Assembly: GCF_001039355.2 (NCBI RefSeq)
Contig: NW_019774003.1
Span: 159,714 to 223,713 of the forward strand
Direction: 5' to 3'
Origin: Lingula anatina
Lineage: Eukaryota; Brachiopoda; Lingulata; Lingulida; Lingulidae
Length of the DNA: 64,000 bases
The notes under the pieces were generated by a model. It was not told where the DNA came from, did no database searches, and saw only the letters and a program-made list of their open reading frames with translations. Numbering within the stretch: the first letter of the stretch is position 1; the number at the start of each line of letters is the position of its first letter. Both the position numbers and the translations under genes were made by a program. This document shows, piece after piece, positions 43,399 to 57,500 of the stretch.

Positions 43399-46300
43399 TA
43401 TCACTTGCTGGGGCAGCGCTAACACTCGCCAATTTAGCCAAATGCTAAAACTGACTTAAATTGGCTAAACAAAAAGGGCTTGATTTGACAAATTTTAGTC
43501 AAATTAAAGCCATTTGGATAACTAAGTGACAAAAAGTGGTGATTTGGCTAAGCGAAAAAAATTGCTGGTGCTACCCCAGACATGCCATTGTCAGTTGTTA
43601 GGCAATAGTGTTCACGCAAACAGTCTAGGTTGGTAAAATCTGGTTGTTTATTGATAGTAAGGGTGGAGAGGGGGGTATCCTCTTGAGAACAGTGTGGGAA
43701 CCCTATCATAAGATGATGACAAATAACAGGGAAAGAACTGTTAAATTTGTTTCTTTCGTCAATTATTGTAAACACAAACGTTATAATTAATGGTATTTTC
43801 TATATGTGGCACAACTCTCATATATGCATTTGGCCAGTTAGTTTATGGAGAAGAGACGGCACCAATTACATCTTACATGCAGTGGTTGACAGATACCACA
43901 GACTTGTTTGTCACTGTTAATAATGTGACAATCTTCTTAATTTTTGGTTGTCAAGATGGTATGCAGTTGCAACTTGCAAGTCATGCAATTTGGCATGCTA
44001 AATATTGCAGACTGTCATACTATATTCTTTCATTTAGCAATAATCGGGGCCTACTTTTTCAATAAATGTAAGTTGTCACAACTGCACCAAAATTTAGCTT
44101 ACTAGTAGGTAGTTATAATGTCTAAAAAATGAAGAAAGTTATGATTTCATTCACTATGGCTTGTCTCTTTATATAGTGCCCAAATGTCTCAAAATGTTCC
44201 TCAACAAATTATATTGAAATTTTAAGGCTAGACGATTATTTAGGAGAGAGGAGGGTAGGGCAACTAAGCCCTGGTTTTATAATATTTTTAAAAAGAATTC
44301 ATATTTTCAGTACCTTTCCGTATATATCCTCTTCCTAAGCTTTAGTCTGGGTCCTTTGAGTGCTCTCCGGTTAGGTAATATGTTATACAGTCTTGTTACT
44401 GTATGAAAATGGGAAGGCATACCTGTGACTTAGTTCATCAGGTATGGTATATGACATGAACAAATAACACTACTTCAAACATAAACATGCTGTCTATTTA
44501 TACTTGATGATAAGAGTATATAGCAAATTTGTACACTCTCTAATAAGGCAGTTTGTAATATGTTATATAAGAGAATAGACCAGGAATAGTATAAAATTAT
44601 CAGAAATCCATAACTAGATCAATGACAGTTGCACCAAAGAAAGACAGGCTAGTTTGTAATGTTGTAAAGGGCAATCTTTTGATTAACTTTGCCAGAAGTG
44701 TGGGAGTAAGAGAGTATACTAGTATCCCTGGTCTCTCTCCTTAACCCCCCCCAACTACTTTGTTCTGTTTTACACTGCTAGTTAATGATACATGAGAGGC
44801 CAAAGGAAGTGGGGTTATTCCTTACAATGCTATAATATATATTTATGGTATAAATTGCAGTACTGCTTTTAGCTGAGGAGGCAGGTGTGACTGCATTCAA
44901 CAGGTATGGTAAATGACATGAGCAAATAACAGACAGTATATATGTATTATAGCTCTGATGAGTCACTATTTGAAATAGACTGACAGACAGTGACACATTT
45001 ATTCTTCCCCCTCATACAACAGCCTGGGACCATTACCTAATATTTAATGCACTTATTACCTTGTCCTTGAGAATGCGTAAAAGCATTTTATGTAGGCCAT
45101 GCTTAATCAACAAAGATGCCATACACAATGTCTTAATGTTGTAAACTGATGCAAACACATACTTTCAGACTCCTAAATCACAATGATAAACCTTGTAAAT
45201 TCTGTGTAAAAGTTTTTAAGTACTGTAAGCTTTCCACTGCAGCATTGTTTCATCTCTTTTGTACTTGTGCACGAAAACATGCAGGCACGCATGCCAAATT
45301 TCCAGTGTGTAGATGGTGTTAACTGCAAAATTCTAGTCTGCCTTTATCCAGGATATATTCATAGTACTTAGCTAAAAAAAACTTTTTGTATAAACTTTTA
45401 CTTTTGCCCAGGCTAAATCTGTAGCAGTCCATACAAAGCTCAAGTCGGTCCTAAACATTGGCCATTTTTCAAAACTTTTTGTGGGACATTGGCCCAATGT
45501 TCTCTTGATGGCAGATAAGCACTGATACTGTATATACTGGGTCACAGTAGATAGAAAAAAGCAGTCATGAAGTTGAGAGTAACAGTTTACTTAGGATTTT
45601 TGGTGAAACTGAATTTAGGACAACCAATGATTTATTTGTGAAAGGATTGATAACTTGAGCCCTTGTTTGATTGCTGGTAACTCTTGTTCACTACTTCATT
45701 ATACCAAATCTTACTCACAAGTTTTTATTAAATCTCTATCAGTGACTCTCACAAATAATATTGGATGAATGTATCATTGAAAATCACTGAATTTTTTAAA
45801 ATCGTTATGAGTACACTGAAGTTTCCTTTGAATCAGCCTTTTCTGTAAATTTCCCTGTGGTGCTTAGCCAGTGCCAATCTTTGAATCATTTATTGCAATC
45901 ACATAGAAAAATACAAAACACTTTCATAATGAATTTAGTGGTTTGTCTTGAAGAATAACATACCGTACTGCAATTGTGCCAACCCATGTCAACATTTTGG
46001 TATATAAAAATGTCATGTAAATATATCACTGCACATATCGCGGGGCTCATGGCGGGGGAAATAAGCATGCCACTTTCATTGGTGGACACACCAGGGAAGT
46101 ATTGCGTGTTATGTAAACAGTTAAGAAATGGGTCAAGAAGAGTTACAGCCAGAGTTGTCTTGACCACACCCTTATGTTTATGCATATGAATCATTTTATA
46201 GTCATGTTATGTTAGTTTCTCAAATCCAGTGGTGGAATGAATAAGAGTCCCTTTTGTCCACATCAAGGACATTCAGTTTTGTAACATTGAAAAGAGCTGA

Positions 46301-47520
46301 CAGATATTGAAATGTGCCTTTGAGTAGCAGAAAATGAATGGCCCTGTGCCCATTTCATATATTAATAATTACTTGTAGAAAGTTGGCAAATAATGTTGCT
46401 TGGAATAACAAAAGAAATGAAAATAATTGAGAAAATAAGTAACTGAGGAGTTGAAACCCCCATTTTTAATCAGACCTGTGAATCCTATCAAAGGTGGTTT
46501 TTATCAACCAGGAAGTAGGTACAAGGTAGATATCACTTGGGTAAGATGACTGAATGATATCATAATCAGGATGTGCACGATATAANCTTATTTGGTCGGT
46601 GACCCCCAATTTTTTTTGCAAAATTTAAATGTACTTGGAAGCCTCTTTACACAAAAAGTTTTTTAAAAAAATTCAAACGTCAGAAAGTCATAAAAAATAA
46701 TGCTTTAGTGAAAAAATACCCATTTTCCCATTGATTTGAATGGGGACTAGTGCGATATGCAGGGTGTAACATATCTGGGCGTAGTTCTCTTATTTGGTCG
46801 GTGACCCCCAATTTTTTTTGCAAATTTTTAATGTACTTGGGTGTCTCTTCAAACAAAAAAATTTTTAAAAAAATTCGAACGTTGGAACATGTAACGACCG
46901 ATCTACCTTAAATGTTCATTCTTTAAGCATTTTACACAGAATGTGCACAAGAGTGGACTTCTGCAGTTTTAACAGATCCCAGGCATTTCCCATGGGTAAC
47001 AGGTGGTTGAAGACACAAATCAATTTGCAATTCTTCCTTTTTGCCAAGCAAAACAGGCTGTTATATTATATGTACCAGGGTTTATGCAGCCTTTTAAAAA
47101 AGTGTTTGAATTTAGCCCTGCACCTTGAATTTGGGTTGTGGCCCTGAAAAGTTCTTGAAATTGCTATCAGCCTTGAAAAAATATTGTGTTCTATCATTTT
47201 TGCCCTTGAAAAGTACTAGTACTTAAATTTGATCACTATTAGCACTTAGCACTTTGTCAAAGATTATTTCAAATCAACTATTTGCAGAAAACTAGGGGGG
47301 AGAAAACCCACTTGGACGTTATTTAATTTTATTCTTTTCACGCTTCATCATGAATGTGTTAAAATACAAAGTTTGTATCAAATATTACTGTAACAGTAAC
47401 TTGTCTTTTTTCTTTGGTCTGTATAATTAAAGACTGTACATTGCCCTCAATTACATTCAAAAAGTTCCTGAAAATACTTGAATTAAATCCTCAAAAGTCC
47501 TTTAAAGTCCTTGGATAATA

Positions 47521-47587
<67 letters not shown>

Positions 47588-48507
47588 NNNNNNNNNNNNN
47601 NNNNNNNNNNNNNNNNNNNNNNNNNNNNNNNNNNNNNNNNNNNNNNNNNNNNNNNNNNNNNNNNNNNNNNNNNNNNNNNNNNNNNNNNNNNNNNNNNNNN
47701 NNNNNNNNNNNNNNNNNNNNNNNNNNNNNNNNNNNNNNNNNNNNNNNNNNNNNNNNNNNNNNNNNNNNNNNNNNNNNNNNNNNNNNNNNNNNNNNNNNNN
47801 NNNNNNNNNNNNNNNNNNNNNNNNNNNNNNNNNNNNNNNNNNNNNNNNNNNNNNNNNNNNNNNNNNNNNNNNNNNNNNNNNNNNNNNNNNNNNNNNNNNN
47901 NNNNNNNNNNNNNNNNNNNNNNNNNNNNNNNNNNNNNNNNNNNNNNNNNNNNNNNNNNNNNNNNNNNNNNNNNNNNNNNNNNNNNNNNNNNNNNNNNNNN
48001 NNNNNNNNNNNNNNNNNNNNNNNNNNNNNNNNNNNNNNNNNNNNNNNNNNNNNNNNNNNNNNNNNNNNNNNNNNNNNNNNNNNNNNNNNNNNNNNNNNNN
48101 NNNNNNNNNNNNNNNNNNNNNNNNNNNNNNNNNNNNNNNNNNNNNNNNNNNNNNNNNNNNNNNNNNNNNNNNNNNNNNNNNNNNNNNNNNNNNNNNNNNN
48201 NNNNNNNNNNNNNNNNNNNNNNNNNNNNNNNNNNNNNNNNNNNNNNNNNNNNNNNNNNNNNNNNNNNNNNNNNNNNNNNNNNNNNNNNNNNNNNNNNNNN
48301 NNNNNNNNNNNNNNNNNNNNNNNNNNNNNNNNNNNNNNNNNNNNNNNNNNNNNNNNNNNNNNNNNNNNNNNNNNNNNNNNNNNNNNNNNNNNNNNNNNNN
48401 NNNNNNNNNNNNNNNNNNNNNNNNNNNNNNNNNNNNNNNNNNNNNNNNNNNNNNNNNNNNNNNNNNNNNNNNNNNNNNNNNNNNNNNNNNNNNNNNNNNN
48501 NNNNNNN

Positions 48508-48560
<53 letters not shown>

Positions 48561-51500
48561 TGTATGAACCTTGTGTACAAGTTACAAATTGGTAATTGGC
48601 ATTAAACTGTCAACTGGTAATTAGTATTAAACTGTCAAAATCATTAAATGTCACTGTCTCAGATATGTTGGAATTGTATTTTGTTAGATCGCAGCTGTGG
48701 TGGTTATATCAAACAGGCAACACAACTCTTATCAGTTGTGGAATAGTACAAGTATAAAGAACAAAACATAAACAGCCTCCAACCTTTTAGTCACTGTTCT
48801 AGGACAATTAATAAATAGGTTTAATATTTAACTAGTATCAAAAATGTTTTAAGCTACTAGTCTGACTGGATTGGTGTAAATTTGAGCAGTTGGTTATATG
48901 TTTTATTTTCCAGTATATTTAAATTTCATCTTCAGACTACTTGTGAATTTTGATATTTAAAATATTTTGTGAGGTCTATTTGTTTGAGTTACCAGTGGGT
49001 TGAAAAAAGTGAGGCGCAGACTGATAAACAACAGAAAATATGATTTATTTCTGGTATCACATAACATCCCCTCCTTTCTCTCAACCATGAACTTGGAGCA
49101 TGATTATGATGATAAAACCACCAGAGATTTTTTGGAGAGCCCTCTTATGATAATAACAGTAATTGAATGACGAGGAGTTGTCTGCTGCATATGGAACTGC
49201 AGTATTGGAGGCATTTTATTAGTGCTCTAAGTCTCATGCATGGCATAATGAAATCAGTTTCTTTGCTTTGGGTTAGATAAGTTTGTTTTTGGTGGATTTT
49301 TGTCCATTGTCATGATTATTGCAAAACTTTTTCATCAATATTTGTTGTTGAATTGCGCCAGAAAAGTGTGTCATTGAGGAGAATGAGGGCGCGTAAATCT
49401 TAAGGATCTGAAATGATGCCCTCTCTCAGATAAGTGCAGAGACATAGTAGAAGAGCAGTCAAAGTGCAGATGTCATAATGTCAAAATTTATTACTAGTTC
49501 AGGACATGTATTTCAGTCATGAAGGATAGAATACAAAAAAGTGCAGCAGTTAGCATCATGAAAATGTCAGCTAGATTCTGTTGCTTTCATGACATGCAAT
49601 ATTCCAGTTCTTGTGGTGAGCAACACAGAATGTTATATCAAGCAAGGTGAAATTATCAATTGATCCAGTTAGAATATGAAAATGTTATTCGAAATGGTTT
49701 TTATGCTTCAGTTTTTTTATTGCCAAAATGAACAACAAATATTCTTAGCTCTATCTGCCTTCACTCCTGGTTAAAATTCACAACAAAACTAGTGGTTGAT
49801 TACAGCCCTATCAAAATGTTGAACCAAACCAAGGATGAAAATGGCCTAAAATAGGAGAAGATTTTACAGTATTCTTAATTCAAGTTTCTGTATGTTCAGC
49901 ATTTGAATAAAGATTTTCCTCTTAAGAATGAGCCTAATATGTAGAACAAAACACTTTGACCACATTCTTTGTACATTGACAGTGTTTTGTGTTTTATTTC
50001 AGGCACAAAGAACAAACTGAATGACTATATTTCCCATTACGAGGAATTAAATTACGATGCGAATGACCTTCACAACCTTCATCTCCGAGCCAAACGGTCA
50101 CTTTCTGACCAGTCCCTTAATCTCAGGTTTAAAGCACACAGCAGGTAAGTAAAAATATAGGGTTTCCCTTATGTAATAGCACACTAGTACTGTATAATAC
50201 AAATTGAATTGGTTTCGGTTTATATGGGCATTTACAAGTCCTGCATTGAAGAAGTCCAGTGACTGTTATCATAAAAGTTAGTCTTAGAGCGCATTCTCAA
50301 CGAATTAAGCCAGGCTTTACAAAGCCGGTGACCTAAAAATGGCAGACGTACATGAAAGAAAAACTGCCTAATCTTTTAATAGTCTCTCCGCCTCCCCACA
50401 CGTCGTCCCTGCGGGGTACAGTAATTAAATCTCGGCTCCGTTCGCCATGCGGAAGCTACCTGAGAAATATTAAGTGCGCATGCTCATCAGTTAAACTCGT
50501 GGTGAAGAAAGCATGGCGGCTGAAGGCGATCGAAGGAAAAAAGCTCTTCTGTTCTATTATCTTTGAAAACAGAGACGAAAAAGGAATAATTTGGCCCGTA
50601 GAGCAGCAATGAATCGACTATCTACGGAGATAATATCACCAGAGATATTCACGGAAATATTAATGTTTGGAGCCGAGATTTAATTACTGTACCCCGCAGG
50701 GACGACGTGTGGGGAGGCGTGTGAGAGGCGGAGAGACTATTAAAAGATTAGGCGGTTTTTCTTTCATGTACGTCTGCCATTTTTAGGTCACCGGCTTTGT
50801 AAAGCCTGGCTTAATTCGTTGAGAATGCGCTCTTAGCTTTCAAACCAGAAAATTGTAGTGTATTTAGGTGTCAGTAAATTATACTGTTGGTCTGGTCATT
50901 TTTTGTTTTAATAAAACATCTGCAGTATGTCATTTAAATAGATGGCCACTGATTTATCTGTGGTCAAAGTAAACTAAAATTTATGTCGAAGTTAAAAACT
51001 GTTAGCTATAGGACTAAAACCATAAGAAGTGACTTTGAGGTTGAAGTGTGGCATAACCACGTGCACATAAGATAAATTTCCTATGGATAGGCCTACATGT
51101 TCAGATGTAACAATTAAAGTAGATACTGGTCTTGAAAACGATATGACACAGAAATGGGATATGACATTGAAGCCAGAAACTTACTATACAGAGATTTTGA
51201 ATGTGTCAGTCGTATTATTGTTTGTATAAGATCTCTGTTATTGAATTTCTGGGTTAAGGAGAGAAAGGGTTGTGTGATTGAGGGCTGAATATGTCATGTA
51301 AGACATCATAGCTGAGAGGAAAATGACTGGAGACATTTTGCACTGATATTGATGTCATTATAATAACCCCAGATTGTGTGTAATAGCTCAAGGAATTTAT
51401 ATGCTTGAAATACATGTCACAGCTTTCATATCTGGGTAAAATATGGAAACTAAATTATGGAAAAGACAGTCTTTTCTTGTAAACATCATCAAGTGTTATT

Positions 51501-54500
51501 AAATTTGTAGCATGAAGTGGTTCAGGAATAGATTTTAGACCTTTACTGCAACTCTTTACTGCTTTTTTACAATTCAAGTTTTTGAGGGTAATTTTTCAAT
51601 CTTCTAATTTATTTATTATTTTATTATTTATTATTAATATTTATTTATTTATTCTGAAAAAAAGTACAAATGTAAAAATAAGATCCCTAGTAAAGTTGAA
51701 GCCACAGGAAGGTGGAACCAGTGGTTAGTTTTTAGCAGTCTGTCACGTCATTTTTGTGTCTTCAAGACACTGGTCATATGTCGCAGAGTCATGTATAGTG
51801 ACCATGGGGCAGTGGCGGTCACTGAGTCATCATCATGTTTGAGGGCCAGGTTCCTCATTAGTATTCACAGTCAGTGTTGAACTTGACTTGCACTGGGAGG
51901 AATTTAGCTTTATACAAATGGGGCTTTTTATTTTACACACTATTTAAAGAGTAAAATATGTTGCTCGGTGCTGTGGAACAAATACATTAAATTCATCAGT
52001 CACAAGTCAGGGGCCTTTCTTATGGTTGTACCTTTTCATCTACAGGTATCTTAATAATGGTATAGCCAGAACAATACGAGTATTTAAAATTAAACAAAAA
52101 GCAAATGTTTTTGTTATTGCCAAAATGAGAAGAGCCTCAGCATTTATTTTATGTATTTTTAGATAATTTGGATATGATTAAATTTGGGTGTGAACAAGTC
52201 GGGTGTTATTTTGTGATACTGGTGGCACTCTCTGCCTGCAGTTGGTTCTAACAACCACACCAGTCATGAATGTGGTCCCATTCTTTCTACCAACTTTAGG
52301 ACCTTAACATTAATTACTTTATGCAACTTTTTTATACAATCCAGAGTCCATCTCCGTTTAAATTCCAAATGTTGTTTTTAACTTCAGTTCAAGTCTACCT
52401 GAGGTGAATTTGCAATTCTAAGATAAAATATATTTTGTAAACAGTTTAAAGAAAGAAGTGGACAATGTTTAACAATGATATGTTGATATTATGTTAACAA
52501 TGAACAACTACATATATAGTATATTGAAGTAGACATTTAATGGCAAACCCTTACATGACCACATAACCCAGTACTGGAGGTTGGTTTAATTTAATCCCTG
52601 CACTGTGAAAAAAAAATCTGTATTCAGCATAAGAAATTAGCTGCGTCAGTCATTGTCCAAACAGACGTCATCTATTTCTGATTAAATATTAAAGTGGGTG
52701 AAGACTCATGACTTCTTGGTAGATAATCAAGTGAAGATTTTTCTCTTATAGATGTTTTTGCAGTGGCAATAATTTTTACTGAAGGACAGCCTGCTCTGCT
52801 GTTGTGTTAAATGAAATATTATGATTGTGAGATCTGTCAGATACTCTCTCCTCACTTTGCATTTGTCAGAAGTGATACTTCTTTATCCCTGTGATTGCTG
52901 TATTAATGAAGTTAGCAGATGCCAGGGCCAAATATCTACAGAGATAGAGAGAGAGAGAGAGAGAGCAGGGGGGGGGGGGTGGAAGCTAAGGCAAAGAGAA
53001 AGTATAAAAGGATTAAGAGAAGAATAACTGAAGAAAGAGAAAAATGAAAAATGCCAGGTCACACACAGATCTTGAGCACATGTTAGGTTTGCTCATTGTT
53101 AACAGGAGAAATCAATAAACCTGTATTATCTCTAGATTGGAAGTGTAGTGATGTTTTATTATTTACAGAGGTGTGGATCAACTTGGTTGATATGAATCAA
53201 GGTGTTCATAAGTAGATCTTAAACAGAATAAATCTCGTTATACCTATTTTACCTTTTCTTTAGTCAGTTATTGATGTTTGTTTGATTGACGGATTAAGAT
53301 ATATTTCACATATTATCCTTTGTTCATTCCACATTAATATTTCGGACAGAAATATTGGTCAGTTCTCACTTACAAATTACATGTTTGGACATCATGTTCA
53401 GATTTCAATTGTTATAACTTATTATTAAATCTGATATAAATTTGTGTTTTTAATAACATTTCTTTCTTATTTGTTGATTTAAAATTTCAAAAACAATACC
53501 AAAACATTAACAAGTATTTTTGTCCTTATCGGAGAAATTTTCATTTAATACTTTAAAAGGATACAAAACATTCTTCACTTTGTTTTGCAGAAATTTTAAT
53601 TTAGAACTTCAAAAAGACTCCAAGATCTTCAGTAAAAATGCAGATATCGAATATGGAGATGGAAGTACAAAGCCATTGGACACCAGTTTTCTATACAGAG
53701 GGCAGTTACGGGGTAAGTGTTCAAAGTATTTGGATTCACCTGTAACTGGCCAGCCCACTGACTGGTCAATCTTGCTAGTAAATAGAAACTTTAAAATATT
53801 TACTAGGTCAAATCGAAATTTAGTACTAGTTGTTAAAATTTACATCTAGAGGTGATAGAAAATAATGGAAAACAACTTCTTAAATGTGATGCTGCTGTAT
53901 GGGTGTGTTCACAATCAGACTAATGATTTAGGTAGTTTGAACAAACTCTATCGGGACTCTTGCTGAATGTAATCAGATGAACGGAGTAACACACTTCCTC
54001 CTGGTTTTGAATAGAATACAGATGTAAGCTGATGATTATACGATTACGTTCAATGCAAGAGGAGGCGAGAGTCTCTACCGACTACCTAGTACATTACTTT
54101 TATTGTGAATGCGCCTTATAAGTGTGATGCCAAGTCTATTATATTATTGCCTTTGGTGGCAGCCAAATCACACTTATCATCATTGAGAATACTTGCTGCT
54201 AAAGTTTAAGATCACCACAGTTCTTTATATATATAGTAACACTGCCTTATATACACTGCTGAATATGACAGTGTCTTGTATAATGGTCAGATATTTTGAT
54301 CATTAAAATTGTCATCATATATGTACACAATTTCTTTATATCAGAAATTGGGACACAATGTACTTAGCTTTAATGTGTTGCTATTTTCCTTTTTTCTTGT
54401 GAAAACTTGTGGATAAATGATTTTTTCTGCAACACACTTTATTTCAACCACTTTTTTTCACAAAATTGACACAACAACAGAAATAATACACATACCATAC

Positions 54501-57500
54501 CCAAAAAGTAGTTTTTTTTTGCTACCATTGTTAGAATGGAATATATCAAAAATGAATATTTTAATCAACTTTCAACTAATACCTAATGACTATTGACTTT
54601 GATATTTAAGAAAGGTGGAAACTTGTTGTTTTCCTCTCAGTTTTGTGTGGAAGATCGGTCTTTACTTAGTCACATGATAAGCCAGTTAGATAGGCCCTCC
54701 TTGACCCTCACTCTTGGTCTTATCAGATAGAAGCAACCATGCCTGCCGTCTGTAATATTGGCCTCAGATCCTCATGCATTTTGATATCAGTAATTTAGGC
54801 CAGGGGGCAGCCATTATAGAGATTCCATCAGATTCCATCATCTTGTTTAGTTAGTTTTCTTCTCTGTAAAGTGGAAAAAGGTTATTCATACTTGATAAGG
54901 ACAATTTTGTTGACAACAAGATTGAGTTAATGCAGTTCACAAATATAAAATGTGAGACTTTCACTGGCCACTTAATGTTAGGAATATATTTGAAATGTGG
55001 ATACTGAATAATAGTATTTTATCCCACAGAATTATGTTAAAGTGTAAAAATAAACTGCTCTAAACTTCCCATTGGTAATAGTAACAGTGGTCATATTACT
55101 TATGTTATATGTAATCTAATTTGCGTGTATTTAAGGCAGCTTATCTTTAGTAATGGTGAAACGCCTGTTGTAAGTAAGTTGTATGTTTATCTCTCTAGCA
55201 ACGCGATAAGCTGTAGTTGGGATCAGATTTTGATTTGCGTAATTCAAAAATAACCTTTGATAAAATGAGATCTCAGTCAATGAAAAAAGAATATCTGTCC
55301 AATATAAGTGTGTCAGTCAATTTGGAAATTTTAAAGAACAATAAAATTTTAGTCCAGTTGATGAAGAGGGTATATAGATGTCCAGTTGAGTAACAGATGT
55401 CTAGTAAAATTCAATATTAATATAATTAATATATTATATACAAGTCAAAAATAATTTTACATTTGATCAAAGTGACGTAATCTAGATTGATGTATACTTT
55501 ACAAGACTATTAGATGGCGGTATAATTATAGCAAGCATGGTCCACCAGTTGCCTGGATTTGTTGCAATCTAAGCACAAAGGGGAGGGGGGGGGTCAAGTA
55601 TGGCACAGAGCAAACCTTTTCGAGATGTTGCCCCCATCTACTTATCCTCATGATATATGTTGGACTTACCCTAGAGTTATAAGTTATAAATAGAAACACA
55701 TTATGAATACATGGTTGGGGCTCTCTCCAAGATAACATTTCTTTTTGCCAAATATTTGGATTATTTTAGGCAGATCAGAAATGTAAACATTGTCACCATC
55801 ATAGTCAGTGATATGAATAACTGTTTTAACGGCCATCTTGATCAAGTCACTAAACACATGGTCCATCATGGTCTCTATTTAACTTTGCCAACAAAAATAT
55901 TGCAGATCATTATGATAAAATGTGGGAGGCAATGTTCAAAGCTTCTCGTAGACACATACAAGTTATTGACGGTGGTCTGAAATCATTGTCTTTCTGGGCT
56001 TACCACAGGGTAAAATTTCCATCAGCTAAACATCTGATAATTTTAGCCTAACATATTGAACTTAATCAGTCACTGTGTTGATTTTGGCAGAAAAAGAGTG
56101 TTTTCCATTTTCTTTTGCTAATTAGAATTTAAGTAGAATTTGGACAAGATGCACAATGCTGTAATGAGCATAGACTTAGATGTATGAAAGGCGTACCATT
56201 TTGGAGAAATATTTTCTCATCAGTGTCATAGCTATGCATAATCCACAAATGAACTTAGACATCTATGGTGACCATGGTTTTTTTTACCAAAGATAAAAAT
56301 CTAAGTCCATTACTCATGGAATGCCTTTTTTTTTTACGTACTCATACCCAAATGTTACATTTACTACTTATTTTGACTCCTTTATGTCAATGTCCTCTGT
56401 TTTCTTTTGAAACAAAAAGGTTTTATATATGAATTCAAAATTAAAATATTTTTTTCTCATAAAGTGAGGATAAATGCATGTGTTAATACTGTTATCACCA
56501 GTCTGTAAAATGCATTTTACATCATTTGTAGCCGTGAAGATACATTCACAATACTGGTGGCATTTATAGTTAAGACAGTAGTAGCTAATCTGTATATTTG
56601 TGCCCCTCCCCTTCCAGGTGAGCCCGGGTCATCTGTGTATGGCAGTGTGTTGGGAGGAGTATTCACAGGAACCATTGAGTCCCCAGAGACTGGAAGGTGG
56701 CACATAGAACATGCCAACAAGTACTTCTCTAAAGAAGTCACAGAGAAGAAAAAGTTCCATTCCATCATCTACCATGAGGATCATATGGATATGGACCCAT
56801 ACAGGTGAGAAGCACTTCTAGAATTCTTATATATGAATATTATCTTTATTAAATATTTAATGCCACTGAGAGATTATTAAAACTCTAAAGATAAAGGCAT
56901 GAACTTAGGGAAATATTGCATTTCTTTTTTGCCTCTATGATCCTCTAGTTTATTATGTATTGCCTTGATCTTTAGCAGGACAAACACTGGTCCAGTAATG
57001 GTACATACCAAATAACATCTAAATTTATGTTTCTGGAAGGAGGCAGTGGGCCTATTTCACAAACTGTTGTGCCACATTGTTTTATTGTATACAAGGTCTC
57101 CTCTACCACAATTTTCATTGCTCTACCAGCATGATAACTCCACATGATGTGGCTTTGAGTAGAATTATCAGTTATCTGTTCACATTACTTTTAGGGCAAT
57201 ATATTATTATCATTGATAATATTGCCAAAAATATCTTCCCATTTTGAGTTTTGCATTACGTTTATTCTGGGCCAATCTTTTGTGAAATGCTCAAAACCAA
57301 TATCTCACAGTGAATTTTATTTTGGAAGTCTGTGCAACCTGAGTGGTATTCACTCAACCCAAAACTTTCTGAAAAGTTGTGAAATGGGTCTCTTGTTTTA
57401 AAGTTATCCTGGTAACTGTATTATTTTTTTATTTTTTCAGGCATATCCGCAGTGCAGCTGGTACTGCTCAGTGTGGAAGTAGCAATAGTGACATTGCAGA

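Larger units (their letters stand above)
41457..50002 (+). other. ADAM10 copy B intron 1 (8.5 kb)
   Basis: Much longer than copy A intron 1 (681 bp). Holds a TA microsatellite, a MITE, a 200-bp tandem repeat and a 920-N gap. Segment 44811-45290 still matches copy A intron 1 in inverted orientation. No gene was recognised inside. Confidence 0.7.

Noticed and set aside
47483-48605. Frames of about 350 codons on both strands
   Set aside because: They consist of TA repeats and 920 N.
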